64,000 nt of DNA from assembly GCF_016889425.1 (NCBI RefSeq), contig NZ_CP069513.1:930001-994000 (forward strand), read 5' to 3'. Shown one piece after another: positions 43,669 through 53,627 of the stretch (position 1 is the first letter of the stretch; each line of letters starts with the position of its first letter). The notes beneath the pieces are model-generated. The model ran no database searches. It worked only from the letters and a program-made list of their open reading frames with translations, and was not told the DNA's origin. The translations under genes and the position numbers were made by a program. This DNA is from Corynebacterium amycolatum (GTDB lineage Bacteria > Actinomycetota > Actinomycetes > Mycobacteriales > Mycobacteriaceae).

Positions 43669-46341
43669 ATGGACAAGAAAAAGGTGTTCCGGTTTGCCAC
43701 CGTTGCCGGCATCATCCTGATTATCCTCTTTGTTATTACTCAGCTGGCGGATGATTCCCGGGAATACCGCGAGGTGGATACGTCCGTTGCCCTGACCCAA
43801 TTGGATAAGAGCAATGTCACGGAAGCTCAGATTGACGATCGCGAACAGCGAATTCGCCTCACCCTGAAGAAGGGCGTGGAGGTCGACGGTACTGAGGACG
43901 TCACGAAGGTGATGACCAAGTATCCAGCGCGTGCGACCGACCAGGTCTTTGACAAGGTCGCTGCCGCCAAGGGCATGGAGAAGTTCAATACCAAGGTCAC
44001 GCAGGATTCCTTCCTGATGTCCACCTTGGGCTTCCTGCTGCCGATGGTGATCTTCTTCTTCGTCATCATGTACTTCTTCAGCCGCATGCAAGGCGGCAAG
44101 AACGGCATGTTCGGCTTTGGTGGCAACCGCGCCAAGCTGCTGAACAAGGAGACCCCGACCAATACGTTCGAGGATGTTGCTGGTGCCGATGAGGCCGTCC
44201 AGGAGCTCGACGAGATTAGGGATTTCCTGCAGCACCCAGCTCGCTATGAGGAGCTCGGCGCCAAGATTCCGCGTGGTGTCCTGCTCTACGGGCCTCCCGG
44301 TACCGGTAAGACCTTGCTCGCTCGCGCCGTCGCTGGTGAGGCAGGAGTGCCTTTCTACACCATCTCGGGTTCGGACTTCGTCGAAATGTTCGTCGGTGTC
44401 GGTGCCTCTCGTGTCCGTGACTTGTTTAATCAGGCCAAGGAAAACAGCCCGTGCATTATCTTCATCGACGAGATTGACGCCGTCGGTCGCCAGCGTGGTG
44501 CCGGTATGGGCGGCGGCCATGATGAGCGTGAGCAAACCCTGAACCAGCTGCTGGTGGAAATGGATGGTTTTGGTGATCGTCAAGGTGTGATCATCATGGC
44601 TGCGACCAACCGTCCGGATATTCTCGACCCGGCGCTGCTGCGCCCGGGCCGTTTTGACCGACAGATTCCGGTGGGTGCACCAGACCTGAAGGGCCGCGAG
44701 GCAATTCTGAAGGTCCACGCTCGGAACAAGCCGCTGGGGCCGGACGCGGATCTGACGTCGCTGGCCAAGCGCACCGCCGGTATGAGCGGTGCTGATCTGC
44801 AGAACGTGCTGAATGAAGCTGCGCTGCTGACCGCTCGCGTCAACGGCAATATCATTACTGCGGATGCGCTGGAAGAAGCAGTCGACCGAGTTATCGGTGG
44901 TCCGCGCCGTACCTCCAAGGTAATCTCCGAGCAGGAGAAGAAGGTCACCGCCTACCACGAGGGTGGTCACACCCTGGCTGCGTGGGCGCTGAAGGACATC
45001 GAGCGTGTTTACAAGGTCACCATCTTGGCTCGCGGTCGCACTGGTGGCCATGCGTTGACCGTCCCCGAGGACGACAAGGGCATGTATAACCTGCCAGAGC
45101 TTTTTGCTCGTCTGGTCTTCGCCATGGGTGGTCGCGCTGCCGAGGAGCTGGTCTTCGGGCTGCCGACTACCGGTGCTTCTGCCGATATTGAGCAGGCCAC
45201 CAAGATTGCTCGCGCGATGGTGACCGAGTACGGAATGTCGCCGGAGCTCGGCCCGGTGAAATACGGGGAGGAGCAGGGCGACCCGTTCGTCGGCCGCGGT
45301 GGCAGCGGCTCTCTGGACTACTCCCCGGAGGTGGCAGCAACCATTGATCAGCAGGTTCGTTTGCTGATCAATAAGGCTCATGACGAGGCCTACGCCATCT
45401 TGAAGGAAAACCGCGACACTCTCGATGTTCTGGCTGAGAAACTGCTGGAGAAGGAGACCCTACGTCGTCCGGATCTGGAAGTCATCTTCACCGATGTCGT
45501 TCCGCGTGAGCGTCTGAACTTCTTCGATAGGGACACCAAACACCCGGCCGATGGCCGCGAACCGGTGAAGACACCGGTGGAGTTGGCAATCGAGCGCGGT
45601 GAGGAACCGCCGAAGCGTGTCAACATCTTCGCGCCGGTGCGTCGCCGCGAACCGGAGAACCAGGACGCGGGCAACAACGGCAATGGTCAGGGGGCGGCAG
45701 GCTCCGCTGGTGCCGGTAATGCTAGTGCTCCGGGTCTGCCAGGCACTCAGCAGGACCGACCAAATGTTCCGGTTTACGGTGGCACCCCACCGCCGGCTGG
45801 TTGGACCGCACCAGGTTGGCCGCCGAAGGATACCGGCAGCACGCACGGTTCGGCTGCCGCACCGGCACCGGCACCGGCTCCTCGCCCGGAGGGGCAGAGC
45901 CAGCCGGGTTCGCAGGATGGCCAGGGCAACGCGCGTGGCCAGCACCCGGGCACTGCTAACTACCCGGCAGGCTCCCCGGACTTCGGCTCGAAGGCAACCG
46001 GTATTGGTAGCGACGGTGGCAACGGCCCCGCGAATATCCCTGCCCCTCCGAAGATGCCGTGGGACAGGCAGGGTGGACGTCACCACCAGGAAAACTCTGG
46101 TAGCGATGCCACCCCGACTACGGTGATGCCGTCGGCGGGACAGCAGCAGGAACTGCGCGGATTCCGCCTGCCGGATAACGAGCAGCCGGAACACACAGAA
46201 CGTTCGGAAAACGCGAAGAACGCCGACAACTCCGATGACAAGGGTGCACAGATGCACGATTCGGATAAAGACAGCGTCGTCAAGCGAAACGAAGACAACA
46301 GCGCCTGGCAGGACAAGCCGGACACCAACGAGGAGCGATAA
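43669..46341 (+). CDS. ftsH: ATP-dependent zinc metalloprotease FtsH
   Basis: 890 residues. Two N-terminal helices ([16 protein letters not shown] and [18 protein letters not shown]) flank the extracytoplasmic domain. AAA module: Walker A GPPGTGKT (~206-213), Walker [36 protein letters not shown]. Protease: [10 protein letters not shown] (HExxH, ~430) and the third zinc ligand in the [20 protein letters not shown] region. It degrades membrane and soluble proteins. From about residue 640 there is a ~250-residue Pro/Gly/Gln/Asn-rich tail, far longer than in E. coli FtsH but usual in direction for corynebacteria. folE begins 9 nt later. Confidence 0.97.
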   Translation: MDKKKVFRFATVAGIILIILFVITQLADDSREYREVDTSVALTQLDKSNVTEAQIDDREQRIRLTLKKGVEVDGTEDVTKVMTKYPARATDQVFDKVAAAKGMEKFNTKVTQDSFLMSTLGFLLPMVIFFFVIMYFFSRMQGGKNGMFGFGGNRAKLLNKETPTNTFEDVAGADEAVQELDEIRDFLQHPARYEELGAKIPRGVLLYGPPGTGKTLLARAVAGEAGVPFYTISGSDFVEMFVGVGASRVRDLFNQAKENSPCIIFIDEIDAVGRQRGAGMGGGHDEREQTLNQLLVEMDGFGDRQGVIIMAATNRPDILDPALLRPGRFDRQIPVGAPDLKGREAILKVHARNKPLGPDADLTSLAKRTAGMSGADLQNVLNEAALLTARVNGNIITADALEEAVDRVIGGPRRTSKVISEQEKKVTAYHEGGHTLAAWALKDIERVYKVTILARGRTGGHALTVPEDDKGMYNLPELFARLVFAMGGRAAEELVFGLPTTGASADIEQATKIARAMVTEYGMSPELGPVKYGEEQGDPFVGRGGSGSLDYSPEVAATIDQQVRLLINKAHDEAYAILKENRDTLDVLAEKLLEKETLRRPDLEVIFTDVVPRERLNFFDRDTKHPADGREPVKTPVELAIERGEEPPKRVNIFAPVRRREPENQDAGNNGNGQGAAGSAGAGNASAPGLPGTQQDRPNVPVYGGTPPPAGWTAPGWPPKDTGSTHGSAAAPAPAPAPRPEGQSQPGSQDGQGNARGQHPGTANYPAGSPDFGSKATGIGSDGGNGPANIPAPPKMPWDRQGGRHHQENSGSDATPTTVMPSAGQQQELRGFRLPDNEQPEHTERSENAKNADNSDDKGAQMHDSDKDSVVKRNEDNSAWQDKPDTNEER

Positions 46342-46350
46342 GTACACATC

Positions 46351-46926
46351 ATGGAGCGCGAATTCGATCAGGAGCGAGCCGAGGCTGCGGTTCGTGAACT
46401 GTTGATTGCCGTCGGTGAGGATCCCGACAGGGAAGGCCTGAAGGAGACACCGGCGCGAGTGGCGCGAGCCTACCGCGAGGTTTTCGCGGGCCTGTTTGAA
46501 GATCCGTCTGGGGTGCTGGCGAAGACCTTCAACGAGGATCACCAGGAACTCGTTTTGGTCAAGGACATCCCGATTTACTCCACCTGTGAGCATCACTTGG
46601 TGCCGTTCTTTGGCGTTGCCCACATTGGTTACATTCCGGGCAAGGACGGTCGTGTGACGGGTCTGTCCAAGCTCGCTCGTCTGGTCGATGGCTATGCGAA
46701 GCGCCCGCAGGTGCAGGAGCGGCTGACCAGTCAGGTTGCGGATGCCTTGGTGGAGCGGCTGGATCCGGCCTCGGCGATTGTCGTTATTGAAGCGGAGCAT
46801 CTCTGCATGGCCATGCGCGGTATCCGCAAGCCGGGTGCGCGCACGGTGACATCAGCCGTCCGCGGTGGCTTCAAGACGGATGCCCGTTCGCGCGCAGAGG
46901 CAATGGCGCTGATCCGCAAGAGCTAA
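46351..46926 (+). CDS. folE: GTP cyclohydrolase I
   Basis: 191 residues. Zinc and active-site motifs: [60 protein letters not shown]. First step of folate synthesis, GTP to dihydroneopterin triphosphate. Part of the folE-folP-folB-folK string. Confidence 0.97.
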   Translation: MEREFDQERAEAAVRELLIAVGEDPDREGLKETPARVARAYREVFAGLFEDPSGVLAKTFNEDHQELVLVKDIPIYSTCEHHLVPFFGVAHIGYIPGKDGRVTGLSKLARLVDGYAKRPQVQERLTSQVADALVERLDPASAIVVIEAEHLCMAMRGIRKPGARTVTSAVRGGFKTDARSRAEAMALIRKS

Positions 46927-46967
46927 CGCAACAGTTAAATGGTCGATTGGAAAGGCTGGACAACAAG

Positions 46968-47954
46968 GTGACTGAATCCCCCTTGCAAGCGCAGGCAGGA
47001 CAGCAGGCGGAGATGGGTGTCGAGAATCAGCTCTGCAAGGTGATGGGCATTGTCAACGTCACCGAGGACAGCTTTTCCGATGGCGGCCTGTACAAGACCT
47101 TCGACGCGGCGATTGCCCATGCGCACGAGCTCCTCGCTGAAGGCGCACATATTCTCGACATCGGTGGCGAGTCCACTCGCCCTGGCGCACACCGCGTTTC
47201 CGAGGATGAGGAAATTGCCCGGGTCGTGCCGGTGGTCCGCGAGCTCGCGGCAGACGGGCACCTGATCAGCGTCGATACAATGCGCGCAAGTGTCGCAGAG
47301 GCAGCAATCGCCGAGGGTGCGGTATTCATCAACGATGTCTCCGGCGGTCTCGCAGACCCCAACATGTACGCAGTCTGCGCCGATGCCGATGTGCCCATCT
47401 GTCTGATGCACTGGAAGACCGATCGCTTCGGCTCCGCTTCTGGGCGCGCCGAAACTCACCCGGACGGCATTGTCGCCGATGTCCGTGAGCACCTGCTTCA
47501 GCTTGTCGACGGTGCCATGGGCGCCGGAATCGTCGAGGAAAATATTGTCCTCGACCCAGGCCTGGGCTTTGCCAAAAATGCCGATGACAATTGGGCGCTC
47601 CTCCACGACCTGCCGGAGCTTATTGACCTCGGTTTCCCCGTGTTGGTCGGTGCTTCCCGCAAGCGTTTCGTCGCCGCCGTTGGCAGTGAGGTACGCGCAC
47701 CAAAGCAGGCTGATGCCGCGACTACCGCAATTTCCGCGCTGTCCGCAGCGGCGGGCGCATGGGCGGTTCGAGTTCACAATGTGGCCGACAACCTCGACGC
47801 AGTGCGTGTGGCGCAGGCATGGAACCTTGGACGTTCACTGACCGGTTACACAGCGGCCGGCGACTATCCGGAAGGTGGGTCTAACCGCGCTGCGCAGCAC
47901 GACGAGTCGGCTGCGGAATCACCAGCCGAGTCGACTCTGGAAGGAGACGCGTAA
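46968..47954 (+). CDS. folP: Dihydropteroate synthase
   Basis: GTG at 46968 (MTESPLQAQ, 328 residues) preferred over the TTG at 46947, which lacks any ribosome site. Motifs: KVMGIVNVTEDSFSDGGLY, DIGGESTRPGAHRVS, ISVDTMRASVAEAAI, FINDVSGGLADPNM, LDPGLGFAKNADDNW and GASRKRFVAAVG, all standard for the sulfonamide target enzyme. The last ~35 residues are a Ser/Ala/Glu tail. Confidence 0.95.
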   Translation: MTESPLQAQAGQQAEMGVENQLCKVMGIVNVTEDSFSDGGLYKTFDAAIAHAHELLAEGAHILDIGGESTRPGAHRVSEDEEIARVVPVVRELAADGHLISVDTMRASVAEAAIAEGAVFINDVSGGLADPNMYAVCADADVPICLMHWKTDRFGSASGRAETHPDGIVADVREHLLQLVDGAMGAGIVEENIVLDPGLGFAKNADDNWALLHDLPELIDLGFPVLVGASRKRFVAAVGSEVRAPKQADAATTAISALSAAAGAWAVRVHNVADNLDAVRVAQAWNLGRSLTGYTAAGDYPEGGSNRAAQHDESAAESPAESTLEGDA

Positions 47955-47959
47955 ACACA

Positions 47960-48364
47960 GTGGCTGATCGTATTGAACTCAAAGGTCTGAAAGCCCACGG
48001 CTACCACGGTTGTCTCGACTTCGAGCGCCGGGATGGCCAGGACTTCATCTGTGATGTCACCCTGTGGCTGGATTTCTCCGGTGCTGCTGCGAGCGATGAG
48101 CTGGACGACACCGTCAACTACGCCGACATTGCAGCCACAGCGCACGGGATTTTGACCGGCACTCCTCGCAACCTCATTGAAACAGTCGCGACCGAGATCG
48201 CCGAAGCAGTGCTTGCCGACGACGACGCCCGCGCCGAACGCGGATTGTCCCCACTGTTGCATGCGGTGGAAGTGACCATTCACAAACCACATGCGCCCAT
48301 TCCGCTCGACTTCGATGACGCTGCGGTGACAGCCCGCCGTTCGCGGAAGAAGCGGTTGGCATGA
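47960..48364 (+). CDS. folB: Dihydroneopterin aldolase
   Basis: 134 residues; GTG start with GGAAGGAGA upstream inside folP. Motifs: DRIELKGLKAHGYHGCLDFE, DFICDVTLWLDFSGAAASDE, NYADIAATAHGILTGTPRNL, IETVATEIAEAVLADD. Its stop overlaps the folK ATG (ATGA). Confidence 0.96.
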   Translation: MADRIELKGLKAHGYHGCLDFERRDGQDFICDVTLWLDFSGAAASDELDDTVNYADIAATAHGILTGTPRNLIETVATEIAEAVLADDDARAERGLSPLLHAVEVTIHKPHAPIPLDFDDAAVTARRSRKKRLA

Positions 48365-48873
48365 TTCGCGCAGTTCTTTCTATCGGCGCGAACATGGATC
48401 GCGCGCGAGAAAACCTAACAGGTGTGCAGGACTTCTTCGCCGATGAATTGGTCGCAGCCTCAAAAATTTATGCCACCCCGCCTTGGGGTGGGGTAGAGCA
48501 GGGTGACTTCCTCAACGCCGTACTCATTGTTGACACGCGCCGGACACCAATGGAGCTACTGAAAGCTGGTTGGAAACTGGAAAATGACGCTGGTCGAGTG
48601 CGTGAAATTCACTGGGGGCCGCGGGCGCTCGACGTGGACATTGTGCAGGTCATCGACAAGGAATCCGGCGAGGAGATTATTTCTGACGATTCGACTCTGA
48701 CCCTGCCGCACCCGTGGGCAACCGAGCGTGCCTTTGTGCTGGTGCCATGGCTCGATGCCGACCCGGATGCCGAATTGGAGGGAGTTCGGGTCGCGGAACT
48801 CGTCGATAAGCTGGCACTTGAAGACGTAAACGCGGTGCGCCTAGCAGACAGCGCGGATGGAGAAGGGGCCTAG
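48361..48873 (+). CDS. folK: Hydroxymethyldihydropterin pyrophosphokinase
   Basis: 170 residues. RAVLSIGANMDRARENLTGV, ATPPWGGVEQGDFLNAVLIV and REIHWGPRALDVDIVQV (HPPK signature; the usual first histidine region is REIH here) identify it. HPWATERAFVLVPWLDADPD is typical near the end. It activates the pterin for FolP. Confidence 0.95.
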   Translation: MIRAVLSIGANMDRARENLTGVQDFFADELVAASKIYATPPWGGVEQGDFLNAVLIVDTRRTPMELLKAGWKLENDAGRVREIHWGPRALDVDIVQVIDKESGEEIISDDSTLTLPHPWATERAFVLVPWLDADPDAELEGVRVAELVDKLALEDVNAVRLADSADGEGA

Positions 48874-48875
48874 AG

Positions 48876-49382
48876 ATGAAACCGACCTCACCAATTACGT
48901 TGGCAGCATCTGCGCTGGTTCTCGCGCTGGCGTCATGGATGATTCTGGCACAGTTTTTCGGTGCGCTCGGGCCGCGAAGTTGGTGGGACCTGGGGTTTCC
49001 CTGGTTGCTCACAGCAGTCTGTGTGGCGGCAGCGCGGTGGATTAAGTCGGTACTGAAAGAGGCGAAGGTCGGGCAGGATCGCAGTCAGGTGCAGCCGTTA
49101 ACGTTGTCGCGATGGCTGGTGGTCGGTACGGCATCCGCGTGGTTGGGTGCGATTCTCGGAGGACTGTACGCCGGTGGCGTGCTGTGGGCCTTGCCGAAGT
49201 GGACGGAACTTGCGGCCGCACAGGCCGATGGACCGATCATGATTGTCGGCACAGTATCTGGCATTTTGCTCGCTGCGGCGGGGTTGTGGCTGGAAAAAGT
49301 TTGCCAATTGCCAACTGATGGCGAAAATTCTTCGCCTCCTAGCGGGGAAATGGGAACTAACTCGGTAGGGTGGGAGTTATGA
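48876..49382 (+). CDS. DUF3180 membrane protein
   Basis: 168 residues with four helices: ITLAASALVLALASWMILAQ, SWWDLGFPWLLTAVCVAAAR, LVVGTASAWLGAILGGLYAG and IMIVGTVSGILLAAAGLWLE. Placement straight after folK and the spacing of helices fit DUF3180, an actinobacterial family of unknown function. AGAAGGGG precedes the ATG. Confidence 0.88.
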   Translation: MKPTSPITLAASALVLALASWMILAQFFGALGPRSWWDLGFPWLLTAVCVAAARWIKSVLKEAKVGQDRSQVQPLTLSRWLVVGTASAWLGAILGGLYAGGVLWALPKWTELAAAQADGPIMIVGTVSGILLAAAGLWLEKVCQLPTDGENSSPPSGEMGTNSVGWEL

Positions 49383-50629
49383 CTGACCTCTCCAACGCCG
49401 GTAATGACCCGAAGCGCTCGGGTGATGCCGCATATTTTCAGAGCGACGCGGCAGCTACTTCGTCGGATATGGCTGAGTCTCCGTCCCCGTCGCCTTCTTC
49501 AGCCTTCGAAAGCTACTCCGCTGGAGCTAATTCCGGGGCTGATGCGGCATATGCAGATGAGCAGAGCAATGATGTGACGAAATTTAGTTCTACCGATGGT
49601 ATGACGGAGAAAACCGCCGTCATTCTCATGGTTGTGCTGCTGGTGCTCGCGGTGATTGCCAGTATCGTCATGCTCTTTGCCAGCTCTGCCGGCTGGATGA
49701 AGGTTGCCGTGCTGCTGGCGTTGTGGTCGGCAGTTATCGGGGCTGTGCTGGTGACTCGATACCGCAAGACTATTGCGCTGGAGCGCAAGCGGTTGGAGAC
49801 AATCGAGGAGCTGCACAAGGTGGAGCTTGACCGCGAGCTGGCCACTCACCGTGAGCAGGAACTGATTCTCGAGCAGAACTACTTGGATTCGCTTGAGGGC
49901 AACAACGATGACAACATTGCGGCGCTGCGCGCTGAGGTCTTTGCACTGCGCGCCCAGCTTGCTGAGTTCATGGGTGAGGATTTCGACGACGAGCAGGTTG
50001 CTCTTCGCGCTCAGGCCGAGCGTCTGCGTGAGCTTGACTCGCCGCAGCAGGCTTCGCCAATGAAGAACCCGACAGGCCACGACCGGCCGACACCACGCGC
50101 GACTTCCCACCGTGCTGAAATGACCGCCAACGGCACTGTCGGTGCTCATACCCAGCACGGTGGCACTGGCTCCGCTTCGCCGGTTGAAGATGCCGAGGCC
50201 ACCGACATGCGCCGTACATTCTCGCCGTCTGGTCAGCCGGTTGACGTCCCCGAAGTCGCCGACTCCAAGGATGACGAAACCGTTTCCAAGGAGAAGTTCT
50301 CCACTAACTCTTTCCGCGCCATCAACTGGCAGGAAACCCCGGCCGAGGACGCCGCAGAGGAAGATTCTCAGGGCGGTGCGCACGAGGCACACGGTGCACG
50401 GCACCCATTCGCTGCGCCGGAATCGGACGCCGCCTCGGACTCTCCGACTCGCCAGCTGCAGACCATTCGCGATGAGGACCTCGCAAAAGAGCCAGCTCAG
50501 GCTCCTGAACAGGAGCCTGCAAGCCACGGTCGGCGCCGTGCTGAGGACAACAAGGGCAGCCTGACGGTTGCCGAGCTGATGGCGCAGATGCGCAAGAAGA
50601 GGGAGCAGCGCGAGGACGAAGAAGCCTAG
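49379..50629 (+). CDS. Membrane protein with coiled coil (possibly DUF6779 family)
   Basis: ATG at 49379 overlaps the DUF3180 stop (ATGA); 416 residues. A Ser/Ala/Asp-rich N-terminus of ~75 residues, two helices (KTAVILMVVLLVLAVIASIV and GWMKVAVLLALWSAVIGAVL), then a coiled coil (ERKRLETIEELHKVELDREL, LRAEVFALRAQLAEFMGEDF, EQVALRAQAERLRELDSPQQ) and a long disordered Glu/Asp/Pro tail ending LTVAELMAQMRKKREQREDE. The placement and architecture resemble DUF6779, which I cannot confirm. The closing SLTVAELMAQMRKK helix looks like a short binding motif. Confidence 0.75.
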   Translation: MTDLSNAGNDPKRSGDAAYFQSDAAATSSDMAESPSPSPSSAFESYSAGANSGADAAYADEQSNDVTKFSSTDGMTEKTAVILMVVLLVLAVIASIVMLFASSAGWMKVAVLLALWSAVIGAVLVTRYRKTIALERKRLETIEELHKVELDRELATHREQELILEQNYLDSLEGNNDDNIAALRAEVFALRAQLAEFMGEDFDDEQVALRAQAERLRELDSPQQASPMKNPTGHDRPTPRATSHRAEMTANGTVGAHTQHGGTGSASPVEDAEATDMRRTFSPSGQPVDVPEVADSKDDETVSKEKFSTNSFRAINWQETPAEDAAEEDSQGGAHEAHGARHPFAAPESDAASDSPTRQLQTIRDEDLAKEPAQAPEQEPASHGRRRAEDNKGSLTVAELMAQMRKKREQREDEEA

Positions 50630-50693
50630 TCGCTTACCGAGTGTGCGCGACCTACTCACCGCACATAGCTGGTTTGGTCTAACCTAGTCAGTC

Positions 50694-51614
50694 ATGACGC
50701 AAAGCCAGCATGATTCCCATCCCCATCGGACAACCGCTCCGCGGTTGACGGTGGGGATTATTTCTGCCGGAAAAGTCGGGGTTGCGCTCGGCCAGGCGTT
50801 AGAGCGCTGTGGACATCGTGTCACTCACGTGGTCGCGCGCTCACCAGAATCTGTCACACGAGCGCATCTACGTCTCCCGAACGCACAGGTCAGCAGCATT
50901 GCCGACACAGCTTCCACCTGCGAGCTCATCGTCATCGCTGTGCCGGATCGCGCCATCGCAGAGGTCGCCGAGGAAGTCGCCCGCCACGTTGGTCCCGGGC
51001 GCATCGTCATGCATACTTCTGGTTCCCTCGGGCGTGCCGTGCTCGATCCGGTCGCGCTCACCGGCGCGCTGACCATCGCCGCCCATCCCGCAATGACATT
51101 CGCAGGGCTTGACGACGACTCCGAGCTCCTGACCGGTTGCCCATGGGGTATCACGGTCGGGGATGAGCTCGCGAAAACAGTCAGTGAACTGCTCATTGGT
51201 GAACTCGGCGGTCGTCCGGTGTTCATCAACGAACGGCACCGCGGCCTCTATCACGCGGCCATGGCACACGGCTCAAACGGTCTGGGCGCAGTTGTGGTCG
51301 ATGCAGTAGAAATGCTGGCAACCACTATCGGCGGAGATGCAGCAGCCGAAGACACCGACATAGCTGAGCTGCGTCGAGGCCAAGCCGCCGAGCTGCTCCG
51401 CCCACTGCTGGAAGCTTCATTGGACAATGCCTTGAGGTGGGGTTCCCGGGGGCTGACTGGCCCGGTGACGCGGGACGACTTGGGGACCGTCGTCAAGCAC
51501 GAACGTGAAATTGAAGCGGTGGCGCCGGAAATGGGAACCGCCTACCTGGCCCTCGCCGAGCGCATCGCCGAGCTGCGCGGCGCCAACGAGGTTTTGCGGT
51601 ACCTACGCCGATGA
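50694..51614 (+). CDS. Rossmann-fold DUF2520 protein
   Basis: 306 residues. NAD(P)-binding LTVGIISAGKVGVALGQALE and CELIVIAVPDRAIAEVAEEV, then the DUF2520 C-terminal helical domain (HRGLYHAAMAHGSNGLGAVV, ALRWGSRGLTGPVTRDDLGT). It resembles ketopantoate/pyrroline reductases but the reaction is not known. It precedes panC, as in many actinobacteria, hinting at a link to pantothenate. TAACCT lies 8 nt before the ATG. Confidence 0.88.
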   Translation: MTQSQHDSHPHRTTAPRLTVGIISAGKVGVALGQALERCGHRVTHVVARSPESVTRAHLRLPNAQVSSIADTASTCELIVIAVPDRAIAEVAEEVARHVGPGRIVMHTSGSLGRAVLDPVALTGALTIAAHPAMTFAGLDDDSELLTGCPWGITVGDELAKTVSELLIGELGGRPVFINERHRGLYHAAMAHGSNGLGAVVVDAVEMLATTIGGDAAAEDTDIAELRRGQAAELLRPLLEASLDNALRWGSRGLTGPVTRDDLGTVVKHEREIEAVAPEMGTAYLALAERIAELRGANEVLRYLRR

Positions 51615-51711
51615 CCTGAGCGGACTGGCTGTTCTGGTCATCCGGGATGTGGCGTAAGGTATTGCCGTCGGACGAAAAGCTTGGTCCGGTAGATCTGAAC
51701 GCGGAGGAAAC

Positions 51712-52830
51712 ATGACGGGTTATACCGCCGGAGAGACAACTGTTCACAAGACTATTGCGGGAATCGCGCAGGTCACCCGTGCGTTGCGGAAGACCGGGCG
51801 GCCGGTGGTGCTTGTACCTACGATGGGTGCGCTGCACCAGGGGCACCTTGAACTAGTACAGGCCGCGAAGACGCTGCCGCGCGCGGTTGTGGTGGTGTCG
51901 ATTTTTGTCAATCCGCTGCAGTTCGGTGAGGGGGAGGACTTTGACGCCTACCCGCGCACTCTGGAGGAAGACGTGGAGAAGCTCCGCGCTGTAGGTGCTG
52001 AGCTGGTCTTTGCTCCGAACGCGAAGGAGATGTACCCCAACGGTTTCCGTACGACCGTGCAGCCGGGTCCGCTGGCGTCGGAGCTTGAAGGCGCTACTCG
52101 CCCGGGGCATTTCGCCGGCGCGTTGACAGTGGTTAACAAGCTTTTCAACATCACCAACTGCACTGATGCTGTTTTTGGTGAGAAGGACTACCAGCAGCTG
52201 TGCCTGATGCAGCAGATGGTCACTGACCTGAATATGCCGGTGCAGCTGCACGGTGTGCCAGTGATCCGCGAGGCCGATGGGCTGGCTATGAGCTCCCGCA
52301 ACCGCTACCTCTCCGAGGAGCAGCGCAATCTCGCAGTAACCCTGTCCGCTGCGCTGACTGCCGGTGCTTTTGTCGCGGACCGTGGTGCGGATGCTGTGCT
52401 GGAAACCGCGCGTGGTGTGCTCGCCAGCCAGCCTGAGGTCGAGTTGGATTACTTGGAGCTGCGTGACGCTGCGCTCGCCCCGCTTTCCGACGAGGCGTTG
52501 CGCGGCGACGGCCAGGAGACTGAAGCTCGCCTACTGGTTGCTGCGAAGGTCGGCACTACTCGTCTCATTGATAATGTTGGCTTGATTCTGGGTGCGCCGC
52601 GCCCGGATTCGGCAAACGGTTTCGGTCAGCTCGGGCAGAAGGACGCCGAAATTGCGTCAGCGGCCCTGTCGGCTGCGGGTCTGGACGGCGAGCTGACTGA
52701 GCAAGAGGCCGCTGAGTTGGCTGAGCTGCAGGAAAAGGTCCGCGCTGCTCGAGATGCCCGCCTGAAAGATGAGTCCAGCAAAGAAAACCTGAAGAACGCC
52801 GGCTTTGGCGTTGAGCAGGACAGCGAGTAG
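51712..52830 (+). CDS. panC: Pantothenate synthetase
   Basis: 372 residues against ~280 usual. Core motifs: VLVPTMGALHQGHLELVQAA (first HxGH), SIFVNPLQFGEGEDFDAYPR, NKLFNITNCTDAVFGEKDYQ, GLAMSSRNRYLSEEQR. It joins pantoate and beta-alanine with ATP. The last ~80 residues after DNVGLILG (GLDGELTEQEAAELAELQEK and onward) form a Glu/Ala/Lys-rich helical tail not part of the enzyme fold. GGAGGAAAC gives a strong ribosome site. Confidence 0.95.
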   Translation: MTGYTAGETTVHKTIAGIAQVTRALRKTGRPVVLVPTMGALHQGHLELVQAAKTLPRAVVVVSIFVNPLQFGEGEDFDAYPRTLEEDVEKLRAVGAELVFAPNAKEMYPNGFRTTVQPGPLASELEGATRPGHFAGALTVVNKLFNITNCTDAVFGEKDYQQLCLMQQMVTDLNMPVQLHGVPVIREADGLAMSSRNRYLSEEQRNLAVTLSAALTAGAFVADRGADAVLETARGVLASQPEVELDYLELRDAALAPLSDEALRGDGQETEARLLVAAKVGTTRLIDNVGLILGAPRPDSANGFGQLGQKDAEIASAALSAAGLDGELTEQEAAELAELQEKVRAARDARLKDESSKENLKNAGFGVEQDSE

Positions 52831-52967
52831 GACGGCTTTTCGAAGTAGTTTTTCGTGGCTGGGAAGTTGTCGTATTATAGTGTGCCGACTAACAACCTGC
52901 CACGCTAAGGGGTGCCGCGGTAGGCAAGCATCCAGGGGACGAATCCAGGAAGGGACCTACCTTTTTC

Positions 52968-53390
52968 ATGTTTCGCACTATGTTGAAGTCCAAGATTCAC
53001 CGTGCCACGGTGACTCAGGCTGATCTTCACTACGTTGGATCGTGCACGATTGACGCTGATTTGATGGAAGCGGCCGACCTGCTTGAAGGCGAGGCCGTCG
53101 ACATTGTCGATATCAATAATGGCAACCGGCTTACCACTTACTGCATTACCGGAGAGCGCGGCTCGGGCATCATTTCCATCAATGGTGCCGCCGCTCGTCT
53201 GATTTCGCCGGGTGACCTGGTTATTATCATCGGCTACGGCATGATGGATGACGCTGAGGCGCGTACGTACAAGCCGAATGTCATTTTCGTCGATGAGAAT
53301 AACAGGATTCTAGAAAGCGGCACTGACCCGGCGGATGTGCCGGAAGGCTCTGATTTGAAGAATCCGCGTAGTCCTGAGAACCAGGGCTAG
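52968..53390 (+). CDS. panD: Aspartate 1-decarboxylase
   Basis: 140 residues. The self-processing site is YVGSCTID: cleavage between Gly24 and Ser25 creates the pyruvoyl group. [18 protein letters not shown] and [20 protein letters not shown] are diagnostic. It supplies beta-alanine to PanC. A TATAGT at 52876 in the 137-bp gap suggests its own promoter. Confidence 0.97.
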   Translation: MFRTMLKSKIHRATVTQADLHYVGSCTIDADLMEAADLLEGEAVDIVDINNGNRLTTYCITGERGSGIISINGAAARLISPGDLVIIIGYGMMDDAEARTYKPNVIFVDENNRILESGTDPADVPEGSDLKNPRSPENQG

Positions 53391-53466
53391 TCCACGCAGC
53401 CCGCAGAGCTGGGTCTCGACTGCGTAGTTGGAGGGAAAGCCGAGCGGGAAAACCACACACCAGGGT

Positions 53467-53484
53467 GTTTACTTTGCGTTAAAT
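53467..53484 (+). promoter_or_regulatory. Possible PHO-box-like direct repeat
   Basis: GTTTACT-TTGC-GTTAAAT: two 7-bp units at 11-bp spacing, as in actinobacterial PhoP boxes built from GTTCACC-type repeats. It is 160 nt before the phoX start. Weak match. Confidence 0.25.
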
Positions 53485-53627
53485 TGTAAGCCATTAGACC
53501 GTCAGCTAAAGCTCATTGGCGAGTTGATCTTTAGAAACCGAAAGGTAACGCAACGTCCTTAGCTTCTTAGAGGATCTAAAAGTTTTAGTTTTCCATTTCC
53601 TCATCTAGTCGAAGCTATACAAAGGCG

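Noticed and set aside
43633..45381. 582-codon frame antisense to ftsH
   Set aside because: Shadow frame caused by codon bias of ftsH, with no recognisable domains.
45460..46800. 446-codon frame antisense to the ftsH tail and folE
   Set aside because: Arg/Val/Leu-rich shadow crossing two well-supported genes.
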